Notes: generated from the letters alone by a model not told the origin. A DNA stretch of 64,000 bases from Hydrangea macrophylla (GCA_033977485.1 CM066990.1:12764501-12828500), one strand, 5' to 3'; counted from the first letter of the stretch, positions 1-10,592 are shown. Translations and numbers: made by a program.

Positions 1-27
1 ATTTACCATTTTTCCGGAAAAAAAAAA
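1..27 (+). mobile_element. 3' terminus of a plus-strand LINE (duplicate of the P tail)
   Basis: It reads atttacc, then a short T run, ccgg and ten A. This matches the terminus of LINE P at 2926-2951. The body of this copy lies left of the window. Confidence 0.8.
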
Positions 28-265
28 CTCCCTCCATGATCGATAGAATTAAGGTAGAAGTTTGAATATATTATTTAGGGATTAATATTATATTGTTTAA
101 CGCATGTAGACTGATCCTATGTTTTGTAGCATTGTTGAGCTATAATTTCTCAACCCCTCCTTAGTCTATTTTTTACACTTTGATTTTATTAATTTTCAAC
201 TTCATGTGCGACACCTTAGAATTAGGATTTGCCTTTTGTGTATATGTGAATTAGAAACTCTTTTT
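28..265 (+). repeat. Tat-like LTR fragment (element B 5' LTR, duplicated copy)
   Basis: Non-coding, matching 2952-3189. It aligns in inverted orientation, at clearly lower identity, with 24081-24260, part of the B2 LTR, which identifies it as LTR sequence. It ends in a copy (248-265) of the LINE A target duplication, so the duplication happened after LINE A inserted. Confidence 0.7.
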
Positions 266-817
266 TTTTTTTTTTTTTTTTTTTTTCAGAAAACGGTAAA
301 CAGATTCCAAAAAAGAGATGTACAAAAGTACAAGGGGCATACCCCAGGATAAACGATAAGCTCAGAGCATAAAGACAAGTGGCAAACAACCACAAAACTG
401 CCTCACATGGCCAGCAAATACATAACAAAAGAAAAAACAAAAGAAAAAACTAACTTAGCAAATGCACCAAGTTAAAAGGAGAAACCAGAAAACAAGAAAA
501 CAGATCCAAATTCCAAACAATCAATCCCAATTAATCCCAATTTCTAAGTAAGGCTTCAAGTTGGTTATTCCTCTTCCATTTGATCCTGATGTGAGCATTG
601 ATTTGTGAGACAAACAACTTAAGTAAAAGCTCTTTAGGAGTAGAAGAATTCTGAAAAGTTCTTTTATTCCTTTCTCTCCAAATACCATAGATGGTAACTC
701 CCAAACAAATTCTGGGTATCATTTGTTGAGGGGTCTTCCCCTTCCAATGCTGGATCATCCAAGTAACAGTGCTATCCCAACTGGTACCATTCCAAACCAA
801 GTTACACCTCATCATCA
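266..817 (-). mobile_element. LINE A 3' fragment, duplicated copy
   Basis: It starts with the T run (poly-A of the minus strand), then the conserved LINE 3' terminus with complements of GGGGTATGCCCC and TGTAC hairpin arms, the 3' UTR and the C-terminal codons of ORF2. It is cut at 817, where a plus-strand LINE begins at the same codon position. Confidence 0.85.
531..817 (-). pseudogene. LINE ORF2 C-terminal fragment
   Basis: The frame encodes the last ~95 residues of an L1-type ORF2: the segment after the zf-RVT region with LGVTIYGIWRERNKR, then a basic tail ending in NWD and a stop. At the tryptophan of GIWRER this copy has TGG, while the otherwise matching copy in LINE A has TAG at 3614-3616. 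The fragment therefore keeps the ancestral sense codon and shows that the LINE A stop arose after the duplication. There is no start and no catalytic domain, so it is a remnant. Confidence 0.85.
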
Positions 818-820
818 GTT

Positions 821-1120
821 GTGTGGCAGGAATTAATGAAAAGATGCGGTGTGAATTGGCAAGGTCAACATTGGGCTGACACAGTGGAATGGATGGATCA
901 ACGATTTAGAGGAAAAGCTATCCAACATGTGATTCCTAAGTTGTGCCTTGGAGTGGCTGTTTATGGGTTATGGAAAGAGAGGAATAATAGAACGTTCAAG
1001 CATATCGACATTCCTAAAAATATTCTCCTGAATCAACTTATTTCACAAGTTAATGCACAAATCAGCGTAAAGTGGAAACACCATGCTAATATTGGCAGGA
1101 TACTCTGTAATTGGAAGTAA
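821..1120 (+). pseudogene. LINE ORF2 C-terminal fragment (P)
   Basis: About 99 residues of the ORF2 C-terminus: WQELMKRCGVNW, then LCLGVAVYGLWKERNNR, then a lysine-rich tail ending NWK. It aligns with the C-termini of LINEs A, M, D, E, J and K in this window. Endonuclease and RT are missing. The apparent start Met is an in-frame codon at the breakpoint. Expression is not expected. Confidence 0.85.
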
Positions 1121-1144
1121 TGTTTTATTTCTCCTTTCTTGTGT

Positions 1145-1161
1145 TTGTTTTGCTAGGATGC
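1145..1161. repeat. 17-bp target-site duplication of LINE M (left)
   Basis: ttgttttgctaggatgc, identical to 2762-2778. The two copies bracket the minus-strand LINE M and are continuous with the LINE P 3' UTR on both sides, which defines the insertion exactly. Confidence 0.93.
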
Positions 1162-2761
1162 TTTTTTTTCGGAAAAAATGGTAAATAAAATCCAAAAAAG
1201 AGGTTGTACAGAAGTACAAGGGGCATACCCCAGGATATACAATAAGGACAGAGATCATAACAAAACCATGTAGCACAGAGAGCTACTCAAAACAAAAACA
1301 TGACATCCCAGACAAAGAAACCTGGCTAGTCATGACAAAAATTGGAACTAGCTCCACTTACTAATAATAACATCAAAATTACTATGGTGCTTCCATTTGA
1401 TCTTAATAAGAGCATTAATCTGAGAAATCAAGTTCTTAATGGTAATAGATGGAGGACAAAATTTCTGTTTGAAGGATCTATTGTTCCGTTCTTTCCATAA
1501 ACCATAAACAGCAACTCCCAAGCAAATCCGAGGTATCACATGATGTATCCGTTTTCCTTTAAGGTGCTGAGCCATCCAAAGCAACGTATCATTCCAACTA
1601 TGCCCATTCCAAGTCAGTCCACATCTTATCATAAGTTCCTGCCAAACAAGAGAGGAGTAAGGGCAAGCAAAAAACAAATGATCATGAGTTTCCATATGAG
1701 AATGGCAAAACACACAAGCAAGGGGACCAGGAGTAAACATAGAAATTCTATCATGGGTGGAAAGTCTATGCTGGGCAGCTAACCATAGGATAATACTCTG
1801 TCTAGGAGTTCCACCTTGGAACCACACTGTGCTATGCCACGGGACAATATGGGAATGATCTCTCAAATGGTCCCAAATAAGGGAAGTACTGAAGGCACCA
1901 TTACGGGAAACCTTCCAATGCACACTATCATTGATATTAGAGGGTTTGTAGAAGGTGGTCAACATGGATCTAACCTCATCAAGTTCTAAGGAGCGAGATC
2001 GAGGCCAAGCCCAATCCCAATCTCTAATGATGGCACTAACTTTAGCATTAATGTCAATAGCAGCATCATAGATAATTCTGTGAGAGTAACTATCAAGTAG
2101 AGAACCCATAGGGAGCCAATTATCAAACCAGAGAGAAGTATTTTCGCCATTACCTATTTTATGAGTAAGTAAAGGCTTAGCAATTTCTCTAAGTTTTAAT
2201 AATTTTCTCCAGTACCAAGAACATTGGGACGGGGCTTTGACCTGCCACAAACTTTTATTTTTAAGCATGTACATATGGACCCACTTAGTCCACAGAGACT
2301 GATTAGAAGGGTCTAGGAGGCTGCCAATGTGTTTAAGGTTCAGAACAGTATTCATTAAAAAGATATCTTTAAACCCCAACCCTCCCTCTTTTTTGGGTCT
2401 ACAAACTTTGACCCAAGCAACCTTTGCACCATGGGAGCTATCAGTTTTACCGGCCCAAAGGAATCTGGACATAATCTGAACCACCTGCTTAAGAACACCT
2501 TTAGGGAGAATAAACATACCAGACCAATAAAGTTGGATACCTGTCAAAACAGAATTAATCAGTTGAGCTCTACCAGCATAGGAAAGAAATTTGGATTTCC
2601 AAGAATTAACTCTAGTACACATTTTATTAACCAACTCCTCACAATCTTGTTTTTTAAGCTTAGAAGTGATCAAAGGTATCCCAAGGTACCTAATAGGCAA
2701 AGTACCTTTAACAAAATTGAGAGTGGTTAAGATATTATCAACAGTGTCATCCTCCACAATC
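1162..2761 (-). mobile_element. LINE M, 5'-truncated, inserted in the LINE P 3' UTR
   Basis: A 1.6-kb minus-strand LINE: a short T run, the conserved 3' terminal module, the 3' UTR and the last third of ORF2. It is 5' truncated within the RT thumb region. A perfect 17-bp target duplication shows a clean target-primed insertion and suggests it is fairly young. Confidence 0.92.
1348..2757 (-). pseudogene. LINE ORF2 C-terminal 469 codons (5'-truncated)
   Basis: An uninterrupted frame covering the end of the RT domain (YLGIPLITSKLKKQDCEELV), the connector with SRFLWAG and KEGGLGFKD motifs, and a zf-RVT-like region (STHDRISMFTPG, CVFCHSHMETHDHLFF). It ends IISKWS. The catalytic FADD box and the endonuclease are lost by 5' truncation, so it cannot mobilise. 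The frame has no internal stop, so there has been little decay since insertion. The first Met is internal to the ancestral ORF2. Confidence 0.9.
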
Positions 2762-2778
2762 TTGTTTTGCTAGGATGC
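2762..2778. repeat. 17-bp target-site duplication of LINE M (right)
   Basis: Identical to 1145-1161. The P 3' UTR resumes directly after it with a second taggatgc. Confidence 0.93.
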
Positions 2779-2951
2779 TAGGATGCCTTTTAGCTATTTC
2801 ATGAAGGGCATGCCCATGTATTTGTATGCTATTTGCTAGGTGGCTTCATGTTCTTATGTATTGAGCCTATTGTTTTATCCTGGGGTATGCCCCTTGTACA
2901 TTTGTACAGCCCTTTTTTGGAATATATTTACCATTTTTCCGGAAAAAAAAA
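2779..2951 (+). mobile_element. LINE P 3' UTR and terminus
   Basis: This is the continuation of LINE P after the LINE M insertion. It carries the family 3' module: GGGGTATGCCCC hairpin, TGTAC-ATTT-GTACA hairpin, TTTTTTGGAATATATTTACC, then CCGG plus A run. No target duplication can be assigned because the 5' end is rearranged. Confidence 0.85.
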
Positions 2952-3181
2952 CTCCCTCCATGATCGATAGAATTAAGGTAGAAGTTTGAATATATTATTT
3001 AGGGATTAATATTATATTGTTCAACGCATGTAGACTGATCCTATGTTTTGTAGCATTGTTGAGCTATAATTTCTCAACCCCTCCTTAGTCTATTTTTTAC
3101 ACTTTGATTTTATTAATTTTCAACTTCATGTGCGACACCTTAGAATTAGGATTTGCCTTTTGTGTATATGTGAATTAGAAA

Positions 3182-3189
<8 letters not shown>
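2952..3189 (+). repeat. Tat-like LTR fragment of element B (5' LTR)
   Basis: LTR sequence between LINE P and LINE A. It resumes at 10087 beyond LINE A. The joined sequence is homologous to the inverted B2 LTR at 17038-16512 and 24081-24260. Its last 18 bases are the LINE A target duplication. Confidence 0.7.
3172..3189. repeat. 18-bp target-site duplication of LINE A (left)
   Basis: gaattagaaactcttttt, identical to 10069-10086. This fixes both ends of LINE A. Confidence 0.93.
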
Positions 3190-3222
<33 letters not shown>

Positions 3223-3466
3223 CAGAAAACGGTAAATAGATTCCAAAAAAGAGATGTACAAAAGTACAAGGGGCATACCCCAGGATAAACGATAAGCTCA
3301 GAGCATAAAGACAAGTGGCAAACAACCACAAAACTGCCTCACATGGCCAGCAAATACATAACAAAAGAAAAAACAAAAGAAAAAACTAACTTAGCAAATG
3401 CACCAAGTTAAAAGGAGAAACCAGAAAACAAGAAAACAGATCCAAATTCCAAACAATCAATCCCAA

Positions 3467-6400
3467 TTAATCCCAATTTCTAAGTAAGGCTTCAAGTTGG
3501 TTATTCCTCTTCCATTTGATCCTGATGTGAGCATTGATTTGTGAGACAAACAACTTAAGTAAAAGCTCTTTAGGAGTAGAAGAATTCTGAAAAGTTCTTT
3601 TATTCCTTTCTCTCTAAATACCATAGATGGTAACTCCCAAACAAATTCTGGGTATCATTTGTTGAGGGGTCTTCCCCTTCCAATGCTGGATCATCCAAGT
3701 AACAGTGCTATCCCAACTGGTACCATTCCAAACCAAGTTACACCTCATCATCAGTTCCTGCCAAATAAAATTAGAATAATTACATTCAAAGAAAAGATGA
3801 TCATGGGAGTCCATATGTCTAAGACAAAGAGCGCAGGCTAACGGGCCAGGAGTATAACCACAAGTTCTATCCTGAGTGGCTAGCCTTCTCTGAATGGCAA
3901 GCCATAACATAAAATTCTGTCTAGGGGAACATCCTGAGTACCAGACAAAAATGTACCAGGGAACATCAGGAGTTGATGTTGGCCTGAGGTGGTTCCAGAC
4001 ATGGGTGAAGTTAAACTTGCCATTAGGGGAGGTAGTCCAAACAATAGTATCCTTCCTAGCAGTAGGTTTATAAAAAGTGGACAAGGAAGCCCGAACTTCA
4101 TTGAGGCCAACGGAAATTGTAGCTGGCCAACTCCAATCAAGATGAGACACAATAGTTGCTACTTTAGCATTAGGAGCTATAGCAGCATCATAGGCAATTC
4201 TAGCAGTGTACTTTTCAAATAAAGGCCCACAGGGGAGCCAATTGTCATGCCAAAGGGAGGTGTGTAGGCCATTACCAATTCTATGTTTAATTAAAGGCCT
4301 AGCTATATTCCTGAGTTTTAAAAGCTTTCTCTAATACCAAGAGCATTGTCCCGGGGCTTTCACCTCCCAAATGCTTTTGGTTTTGAGCATGTACATATGA
4401 ACCCATTATCTCCATAAAGAGTTATTTGCAGGATCCAGAAGGCTTCCAAGATGTTTAAGATTAAGCACAGTATTAGTGAGGAAAATATCCTTAATTCCTA
4501 GGCCACCCTCTTTTTTGGGTTTACAAACATTTGCCCAAGCAATTTTGGCACCATAGGCTTTATCAGTTACTCCACTCCAGAGAAATCTACGAAGGCATTG
4601 TTCAACCTGTTTAAGAACACTTTTAAGTAAAATAAACATGCCAGACCAATACAGTTGAATCCTAGATAAGACAGAATGGATGAGTTGAGTTCTACCAGCA
4701 AAAGAAAGAAATTTAGACTTCCAAGAATTAACACGAGAGCAAATTTTAGAAATTAACTCTTCACAGTGAGGTTTCTTTAACTTAGTGGTAATCAGAGGAA
4801 CACCTAAATACTTTAACGGAAGACATCCTTTGGAAAATTGGAGTTCATTAATCAAATCATTCGCCAAATTATCCTCAACCCCAGCTAAGAAAAGACAGCT
4901 TTTGGAATTATTAGCTTGCAAGCCCGAGAAATCATAAAATTGGTCCAAAGTATGTCTAATAAGCTTAGCCGAATCCAGGTCCCCATTTAAGAGAATAATT
5001 AAATCATCTGCGAAGCAAAGGTGAGATATTTTTATTTTATTGCATCGCCAGTGAAATGGAAAGGTACTATTATGGATATTAAAATGGAGAAGTTGGCTAA
5101 GGGAATCCATAATAATCACAAATAGGTAGGGAGAAATAGGATCTCCCTGCCGAAGCCCTTTCGCTCCTTCAAAATACCCCACTGATTCACCATTGAAACT
5201 AATGGAAAACCTAGGGGTAGAAATGCAAGCTTGGATCCATTTTCTCATCAGAGGAGGAAAACCCAAAACATTTTTTTTTTTTCGGAAAACGGTAAATAGA
5301 TTCCAAAGGAAATTCCAGTTCACATGGTCGTAAGCTTTCATAAGGTCCACTTTGGCGGCAGCCCTAGGTTTACCACCAGTTTTATGATAATCTCTTAAGA
5401 GGTCTTGAGCAAGCAAAACATTATCACTAATCTTTCTCCCTTTAACAAAAGCAGACTGAGCTTGATCAATAAAATTGGGGAGGATAAGTTGAATTTTATT
5501 AGCAATGATTTTTGAAATGCACTTATAGATAGTGTTACAGCAGGATATCGGCCTAAAATCCCCCATCTTAGAAGGATTGGGAACTTTAGGTATCAAGGTA
5601 ATTAAAGTAGTATTAGACTCCCTAAGCATCTCTCCCGTAGTAAAAAACTCAGTAATAGCAGAGATGATATCAGATCCAACACTAGGCCAAGAGTGCTTAA
5701 AAAAATAAGCATTGAAACCATCAGGTCCCGGAGCTTTATTATCATGTAAAGAGAAAAAAACCTCTTTAATCTCTTCAGATGTAGGAATTTTATCAAGAAT
5801 CTGTAAGAGATTATCAGGAATCCTCTTGTGAATAAAGGTTCTCATAAAATCAATTCCAGGATATTGATTCTCAGCTGGAGAGCCAAGCAGAGCTTGAAAG
5901 TATCTAACAGCCTCATGTTTGGCTTCTTCAATATTACTAGTAAATTGGCCATTAGGTTTTTCCAGTTTGAAAATTCTTTTCCTATTTCTTCTCTCCTTAA
6001 TAGAATTAAAGAAATATCTGGAGTTTTTATCTCCTCCTTCCAACCATTGCACTCTAGACTTCTGTTTGAGGGTCTCTTCCTCAATCCAGATGAAATCCAA
6101 ATACAGTTTCATGCATATTTTTTGCTTGGAAATAAGGGTAATGTCATGGGGATATTGAAGAAGCTCAGACTGGACATTTTCCAAATCTTCTCTAGCTTTG
6201 TCAGCAAGGAGTTTTTCTCTACCATAAAAATGCTTGCTAAAATTTTTGAGGGCATGTTTGACAATTCTAAGCTTATGACAAATCTGGTATTGGAGAGTGC
6301 CAATCACTCTAGAATCCCAAGCTTGGGAAACTACTTCAGAATAGTTATCCATGTGAGTCCAAAAATTGTAGAATCTAAAAGGTCTGCCTTTCCTTCTAGC

Positions 6401-7123
6401 AACTTTGTCAACATAAATAATAATAGAGGAATGATCAGATATACCTGGCTTGTGGAAGTGAGAATAGGAGTCAGGGAGGTTATCCAGCCATGCTTGATTA
6501 ACTAAGGCTCTATCCAATTTTCGTTCAGTAAAATCAAGTTTACCATATCTCCTATTACACCAAGTGAAAAGCTCCCCAGAGTATCTCAGATCAGAAAGAC
6601 ACAATTGATTCACAATATTAGTAAAGTCAGTAATATCAGAATTTAAACAGGCATTGGCATCAGATATCTCAGAAGTATTTAAAACCACATTAAAGTCCCC
6701 TAAAATAATGTGGTTAGACTTGTTCGTTCCTATGGAGGTAGATATAGAGTTCAAAGTAGCCCAAAGATTAAATCTTTCATAACCAGTATTAGCTCCATAA
6801 ACGAAAGAAGCTTCAAAAGAAAGACTAAGGTCATCACCTTCAATAAGAGTATGAATGACCTGGGGAGTGGATTTCAGAATTGAAAGATTGACTTTTTCAG
6901 GGTTCCAACCCACCCAAATTCTTCCCACTGAGGAAACAGAGCTATTGGTAACAAGGTTCCAATTTTTAAAAATGTTTCTCTTGATAAAATCTTCATTAGA
7001 TTGTCTTACTTTAGTTTCGACAATACCAATAACATCCAGATTATTTTCAAAAATGAATTTAGCAACCTCAAACTGTTTGAAGGGTTGGTTGAGTCCCCTA
7101 ATATTCCAGGAGCTTATGATCAT
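3467..7123 (-). pseudogene. LINE A ORF2 (endonuclease-RT), broken
   Basis: This is the L1-type ORF2, which nicks target DNA and reverse-transcribes the LINE RNA. Reading on the minus strand: endonuclease (SSWNIRG at the start, ETKV, GDFNV, SDHSS), RT (NKAPGPDG, FRPISCCN, GLRQGDPISPYLF, CFADDLIILL, YLGVPLI), then zf-RVT-like cysteines and the C-terminal LCLGVTIYGI block. The first 905 codons (to 4406) are open. Three TAG stops follow at 4406-4408, 4331-4333 and 3614-3616; all three are where relatives have Trp or a sense codon. The frame is also altered by a LINE-tail insertion at 5271-5307. The ATG overlaps the ORF1 stop as TAATG. Confidence 0.93.
5271..5307 (-). mobile_element. LINE 3'-tail micro-insertion inside LINE A ORF2
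   Basis: On the minus strand this reads TTGGAATCTATTTACC, GTTTTCCG and then 12 A. That is the last ~25 nt of the window's LINE family plus its tail. It sits between the codons for WNFL and VLGFPP. LINE J has five residues there and LINE A has twelve, so the net change is +21 nt and the frame is kept. I see no target duplication; a few host codons seem to be replaced. Confidence 0.8.
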
Positions 7124-10018
7124 TAAGAACGTTTGTGTACGTTTTTCCTCTTTCCAGAGGGGTTACTCTTATTACCTCTTTCCCGAGATATAGTCTTCTC
7201 AGTATTTAAAATGGGAGAAATATGAGGGGATTTCTGACCTGTTTCCATTTTGTGATTGCTGGGACTGGGAGAAGAGCATGGGGAGGGGTAGGAGATAGAA
7301 CTACCTTCAGTTTCATGTATGCCCTGATTCAAGGGGCCTTCTATGCCAACAGTAGAATAAGGACTAGGACAATTTGCAAGGGTACTCAAATCCTTCTTCT
7401 CTGTTATGTCAAGAAAGTCCTCAGCATCAACTAAATTAACTTGATGACTTAGATTTTCCATTGTGGGAGGGCCCTGATCAGTCTTCTCTGCTCTTTTGTC
7501 CTCCGCACAATGGATGGAGATGTTGGTAGGAGTATGGTTTAACTCAACATTGCTTCTGCTACACCTAGATTCGAGAACTAGGGTGTTATCACCTTTCACC
7601 AAAGTCTCTGGTAGGTTGCTCGGGACCATTTCCTCAGCAGTATCATCTGCTAAGGTAGAAAATTTGTTGTTGTGTATGTTCCTTGATATCATTGCTGAAG
7701 GGATGGCATTAGATGGGGTAGTAGAGAGAGATTTAGAATTGGCTATAAAGTTGACCTTAGTAGCCGACTCGACCAGAGTTGAAGGGGTATCAAAATTCTT
7801 ATCTGTCACAAACTTTCCTTTTTCCTTTGTCTTCCAATTGTCATCTGCTTGGTGCTGAGAAATTGGAGGGCCTTGGTTGACGGGTTTGTGAGCGTTGGGT
7901 AAATTGGCATAGTCATGCCCAAACTTCTTACACTTAGCACAGCGAATAGGAGTCCATTGGTACTGAAGTGGGAGGTAAATAGGATCAATTTCACCAGTAA
8001 TTGGATCTTCAAAGTCTATCACAAGCTCCTTGAGTAACTCATGTTTGGCATTAAGTTCAATACAGATGCGGGCATAGGATATTCTTCTACCTTCAGCAGT
8101 TACCCTTGCCACATGCAATGGCTTACCTATAGCACTAGCTATGTGGCTAAGACCCTCAGGATTCCATAGTTCAAGAGGTATGTTATGGATGTGCACCCAG
8201 ACTGGGATAGTAGAGATAGACTCCCTAGATAGAGTGAGCCCAGATTGCCATTTCCTCAGGATAATTGGCTGACCACTAACATGCCACGGACCTCCCTCAA
8301 GTATAGCCAAACAGTCCTCTTCAGTATTGAATTTGAAGAAGGAAAAACCTGAGTCAGTGGCCACCATGTCTGCTAGTCCATTCTTTCCCCAAAGTCTGTT
8401 GGTAGCATTTTTAACAAATGAGTAAGGTAATTTTTTCCCAATGAAATAGCCCACTAATGTATTATGCCAAGCACTGCTACCCTGAATATAAACTTCCTTA
8501 GGGATATGAAGGTGTTGGCCGTGAGTACCTTCCCGCGGTTTAATGTAATTTAATTTAAAACCCAGCAAGCTCTTTTGGGTAACCAGTGAGGCCCAGGATT
8601 TGGATGGTTGATGGTTACTGACTTGTTTAGCTGCTTGGCTAGACTGTTCTGAGCCTCTAGGAGACCCACCAGACACCTCACCAATATTAACGGAGCCAGA
8701 ATGGCCTGGGCCCATCTGCGTGGACTGAGCAGCCACGTGGGGGTTAGAAGGATTAGCATTCTGATTGTAGGGTAGGGAATGCAGGTTTACATGTTGAATA
8801 TTAGCTTTATCCGTAGCATTATCAGCCACATTAAGTGCGCCTGCCTCTTGCATGTGCATTTGGCGTGTGAGAGTGGGCTTCCCCTCTTGTGTTAGTTGCG
8901 GGTCAAGAACACCACTAACCAGAACTTTAGTTGGGCATGTGGCAGACAATCCGCCGGGATTTGTGGGTAAAGCATTGTGAGAATCAGAAACTGTAGAGAC
9001 TTTTGGCTCCACCAAGTTACCGTTGGGGATCCCCGCGTGAGCTCCACTTGCTTCAAACACATTGGGGTCTACGCGAGCCTTAACAAATGGATCAACCAAA
9101 GAACTTTTGGAGATTAAACCAAAACTTTTATCACACTTGCTCGCCTCTTGTTGTCTTTGAAAGTCTTCCAAGAGATTTCTCAGCTTAACATTTTCCTTCA
9201 CCAAACTAGAGTTTAATCTGTAAGAAGATTCTAACCCAATTTCTCAAGGATGATCACATATCAACTCACCCTCTTCGAGATCTTCCACAGAAGATTCCTG
9301 ATTGTGAAGGCCTAAAGCCAAGCCATCTTTAAACAGACCCACCCCCTTATCCTTGATGTTCCCCTCATGCTCCAAATGCTCCAATCTAAGTTTGGTTTGG
9401 GCTACATCATGTTCTCTAGTTATTGGGACCAAAAACTTTCTTCTAAGAATTTCGTTCGATTCTTGTAGCTTTGGAAAAGGAGAAGTCCTTCCTGAACCAC
9501 TACCTTCTACCTCAGATTGGCTAGGGTAGTGTTCTTCCCATTCCTCTGGAATTTCCAGATCTTCATCCGCAGAGATTCCAAGGCACTCTCTCTTGGATAG
9601 CTCAGCAATGCCTCCATCTCCAATGCTGTAAAATAGACTTGGATGGATTTGAGATGATAAAGTCCTTGTCACAATGTTCTACCACAGAGTAACCAAGAAC
9701 ATTAGGCAAGATAGGAGAACCAGGATCTTTGGTATCATCATAAGAGTTTGTTTTAGCCACATTAAGCACCTGTACCATACCACCAATTTGAGATTCTCCT
9801 GTTATGGACCCTTATCTGAGTTTAACAGAACCATCACCTTTGAAGATATATTTTCTAGCTAAATCAGAAGGAATAACAGAATGAGTGCCCAAATTAGAAC
9901 ATCCAGAGCTAAAAGGATCAGCCTGCTTGTCCTTAGGCCAAGAGGAATCAGCAATCTTTGATTTACTCACATTATTATTACCATCTCCTTGATTGGATTT
10001 CTTCTTATTAGACCCCAT
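7123..10018 (-). pseudogene. LINE A ORF1 (RNA-binding protein), broken
   Basis: This is the ORF1 equivalent, expected to coat LINE RNA. It starts at MGSNKKK (10018), stops after GDGSVKLR (9812), resumes at 9672-9244 with an acidic EEWEE and SNEILRRK segment, stops again, then runs open for about 690 codons from 9204. The long part holds a DUF4283-like domain (NTLVGYFIGKKLPYSFVK to LEGGPWHVSGQPIIL) and a zinc-knuckle-like CAKCKKFGHD near 7910-7945, followed by a low-complexity tail. At least two lesions separate the N-terminal pieces. The stop codon overlaps the ORF2 start by one base. Confidence 0.88.
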
Positions 10019-10068
10019 CCAAATAAGAGAGCAGAGAGAGAGAAAGTTAGAAGTAGAGAGAGAGAGAG

Positions 10069-10086
10069 GAATTAGAAACTCTTTTT
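10069..10086. repeat. 18-bp target-site duplication of LINE A (right)
   Basis: Identical to 3172-3189. The B LTR resumes directly after it. Confidence 0.93.
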
Positions 10087-10541
10087 AGGTTAGTTTTATT
10101 TATTTGCATGCATCACACGTTTCTATTTTGCGGCTAGGTCCCGGGTAAGTTCTCTTGTTCCTTATTCATTCTTGCTTGCAAGTTGAATTATATGGTTTTG
10201 TATGCCTTGTATCACTAACAATCTTTCACTCCTTTCGACATGCTTTTTGTAATGTACATATATATGTATTAGTTGAGGGCACACTTAGATTATTAATTTA
10301 ATTAAAAGGATGTTGAGTAGAGGCCTATCTCGAGATAGGATAAGAGTGGGTGTTTTGCTCCACCGGGCTCCTTTCCCTCTCATTCTATATCCCCGGGCCA
10401 AAATCTCTGGTTTCCAAAAGATTAATTTGCTTTTAAAATAATTTGTTAATTTTCCTTTAAAGAAATTAAGTCGCGACTCGTATTTGAATTTTGAATTTGA
10501 AAAAGGTTTAAAAAGCTGTGGTTAAGCTGCGAGTATCCACA
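10087..10541 (+). repeat. Element B 5' LTR, 3' end
   Basis: Non-coding LTR end. It aligns with the inverted B2 LTR at 16985-16512, sharing for example the tagttgagggcaca and aggcctatctcg blocks, at roughly 70% by eye. It terminates in CA three bases before a tRNA-Arg primer site, as a 5' LTR should. Confidence 0.75.
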
Positions 10542-10544
10542 ATC

Positions 10545-10592
10545 TAGCGACTCTGCTGGGGATCGAACCTAGAATCTCTGGTTTCGCAGGCC
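10545..10592 (+). other. Primer-binding site of element B, tRNA-Arg, unusually long
   Basis: The normal 18-nt site (TAGCGACTCTGCTGGGGA, one change from the form in element F) continues into gatcgaacctagaatctc and tggtttcgcaggccag. Together these look complementary to the T arm, variable loop and anticodon arm of tRNA-Arg. The B-box complement (ggatcgaacc) is visible. The 5' half of a tRNA is absent, so it is not a tRNA gene. Confidence 0.75.

Larger units (their letters stand above)
1..817. repeat. Tandem duplication, copy 1 (copy 2 at 2926-3756)
   Basis: This stretch is nearly identical to 2926-3756; differences are a few substitutions and homopolymer lengths. Both copies hold the tail of a plus-strand LINE, about 240 bp of Tat-like LTR and the 3' part of minus-strand LINE A. 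Copy 1 stops matching at about 817, inside LINE A ORF2, and joins a plus-strand LINE at the corresponding codon. Copy 2 continues into the complete LINE A. The near identity suggests a recent event, but an assembly artefact cannot be excluded from the sequence alone. Confidence 0.85.
818..1161 (+). mobile_element. LINE P, 5' part (continues at 2779-2951)
   Basis: A plus-strand LINE 3' segment of a different subfamily from LINE A. It starts at the ORF2 codons for VWQELM, runs through the ORF2 stop and enters the 3' UTR, where LINE M splits it. Its left edge abuts LINE A at the homologous codon in opposite orientation, so this edge is a rearrangement breakpoint and not an ordinary 5' truncation. 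Confidence 0.8.
2926..3756. repeat. Tandem duplication, copy 2
   Basis: Copy of 1-817, continuous on the right with the full LINE A. The unit runs from the LINE P ORF2 C-terminal codons, through LTR sequence, to the homologous codons of LINE A in the opposite orientation. Confidence 0.85.
3190..10068 (-). mobile_element. LINE A, near full-length L1-like element (defective)
   Basis: About 6.9 kb from a long T run (minus-strand poly-A) to a CT/GA-rich 5' UTR, flanked by a perfect 18-bp target duplication. Order in element direction: CT-rich 5' UTR, ORF1, ORF2, 3' UTR, conserved terminus. Compared with LINEs D, H and J it lacks the first arm of the 5'-terminal inverted repeat, so it is probably truncated by a few tens of bases. 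Both ORFs contain stops or frameshifts, so it is not autonomous. Confidence 0.93.

Noticed and set aside
810..830. Twin-priming inversion of a single LINE
   Set aside because: The two halves are different LINE subfamilies and overlap in the same ORF2 region. The flanking duplication explains the joint better.
10545..10592. tRNA-Arg gene on the minus strand
   Set aside because: Only the 3' half of a tRNA is represented; the D arm and A box are missing. The position three bases after an LTR end explains it as a primer site.
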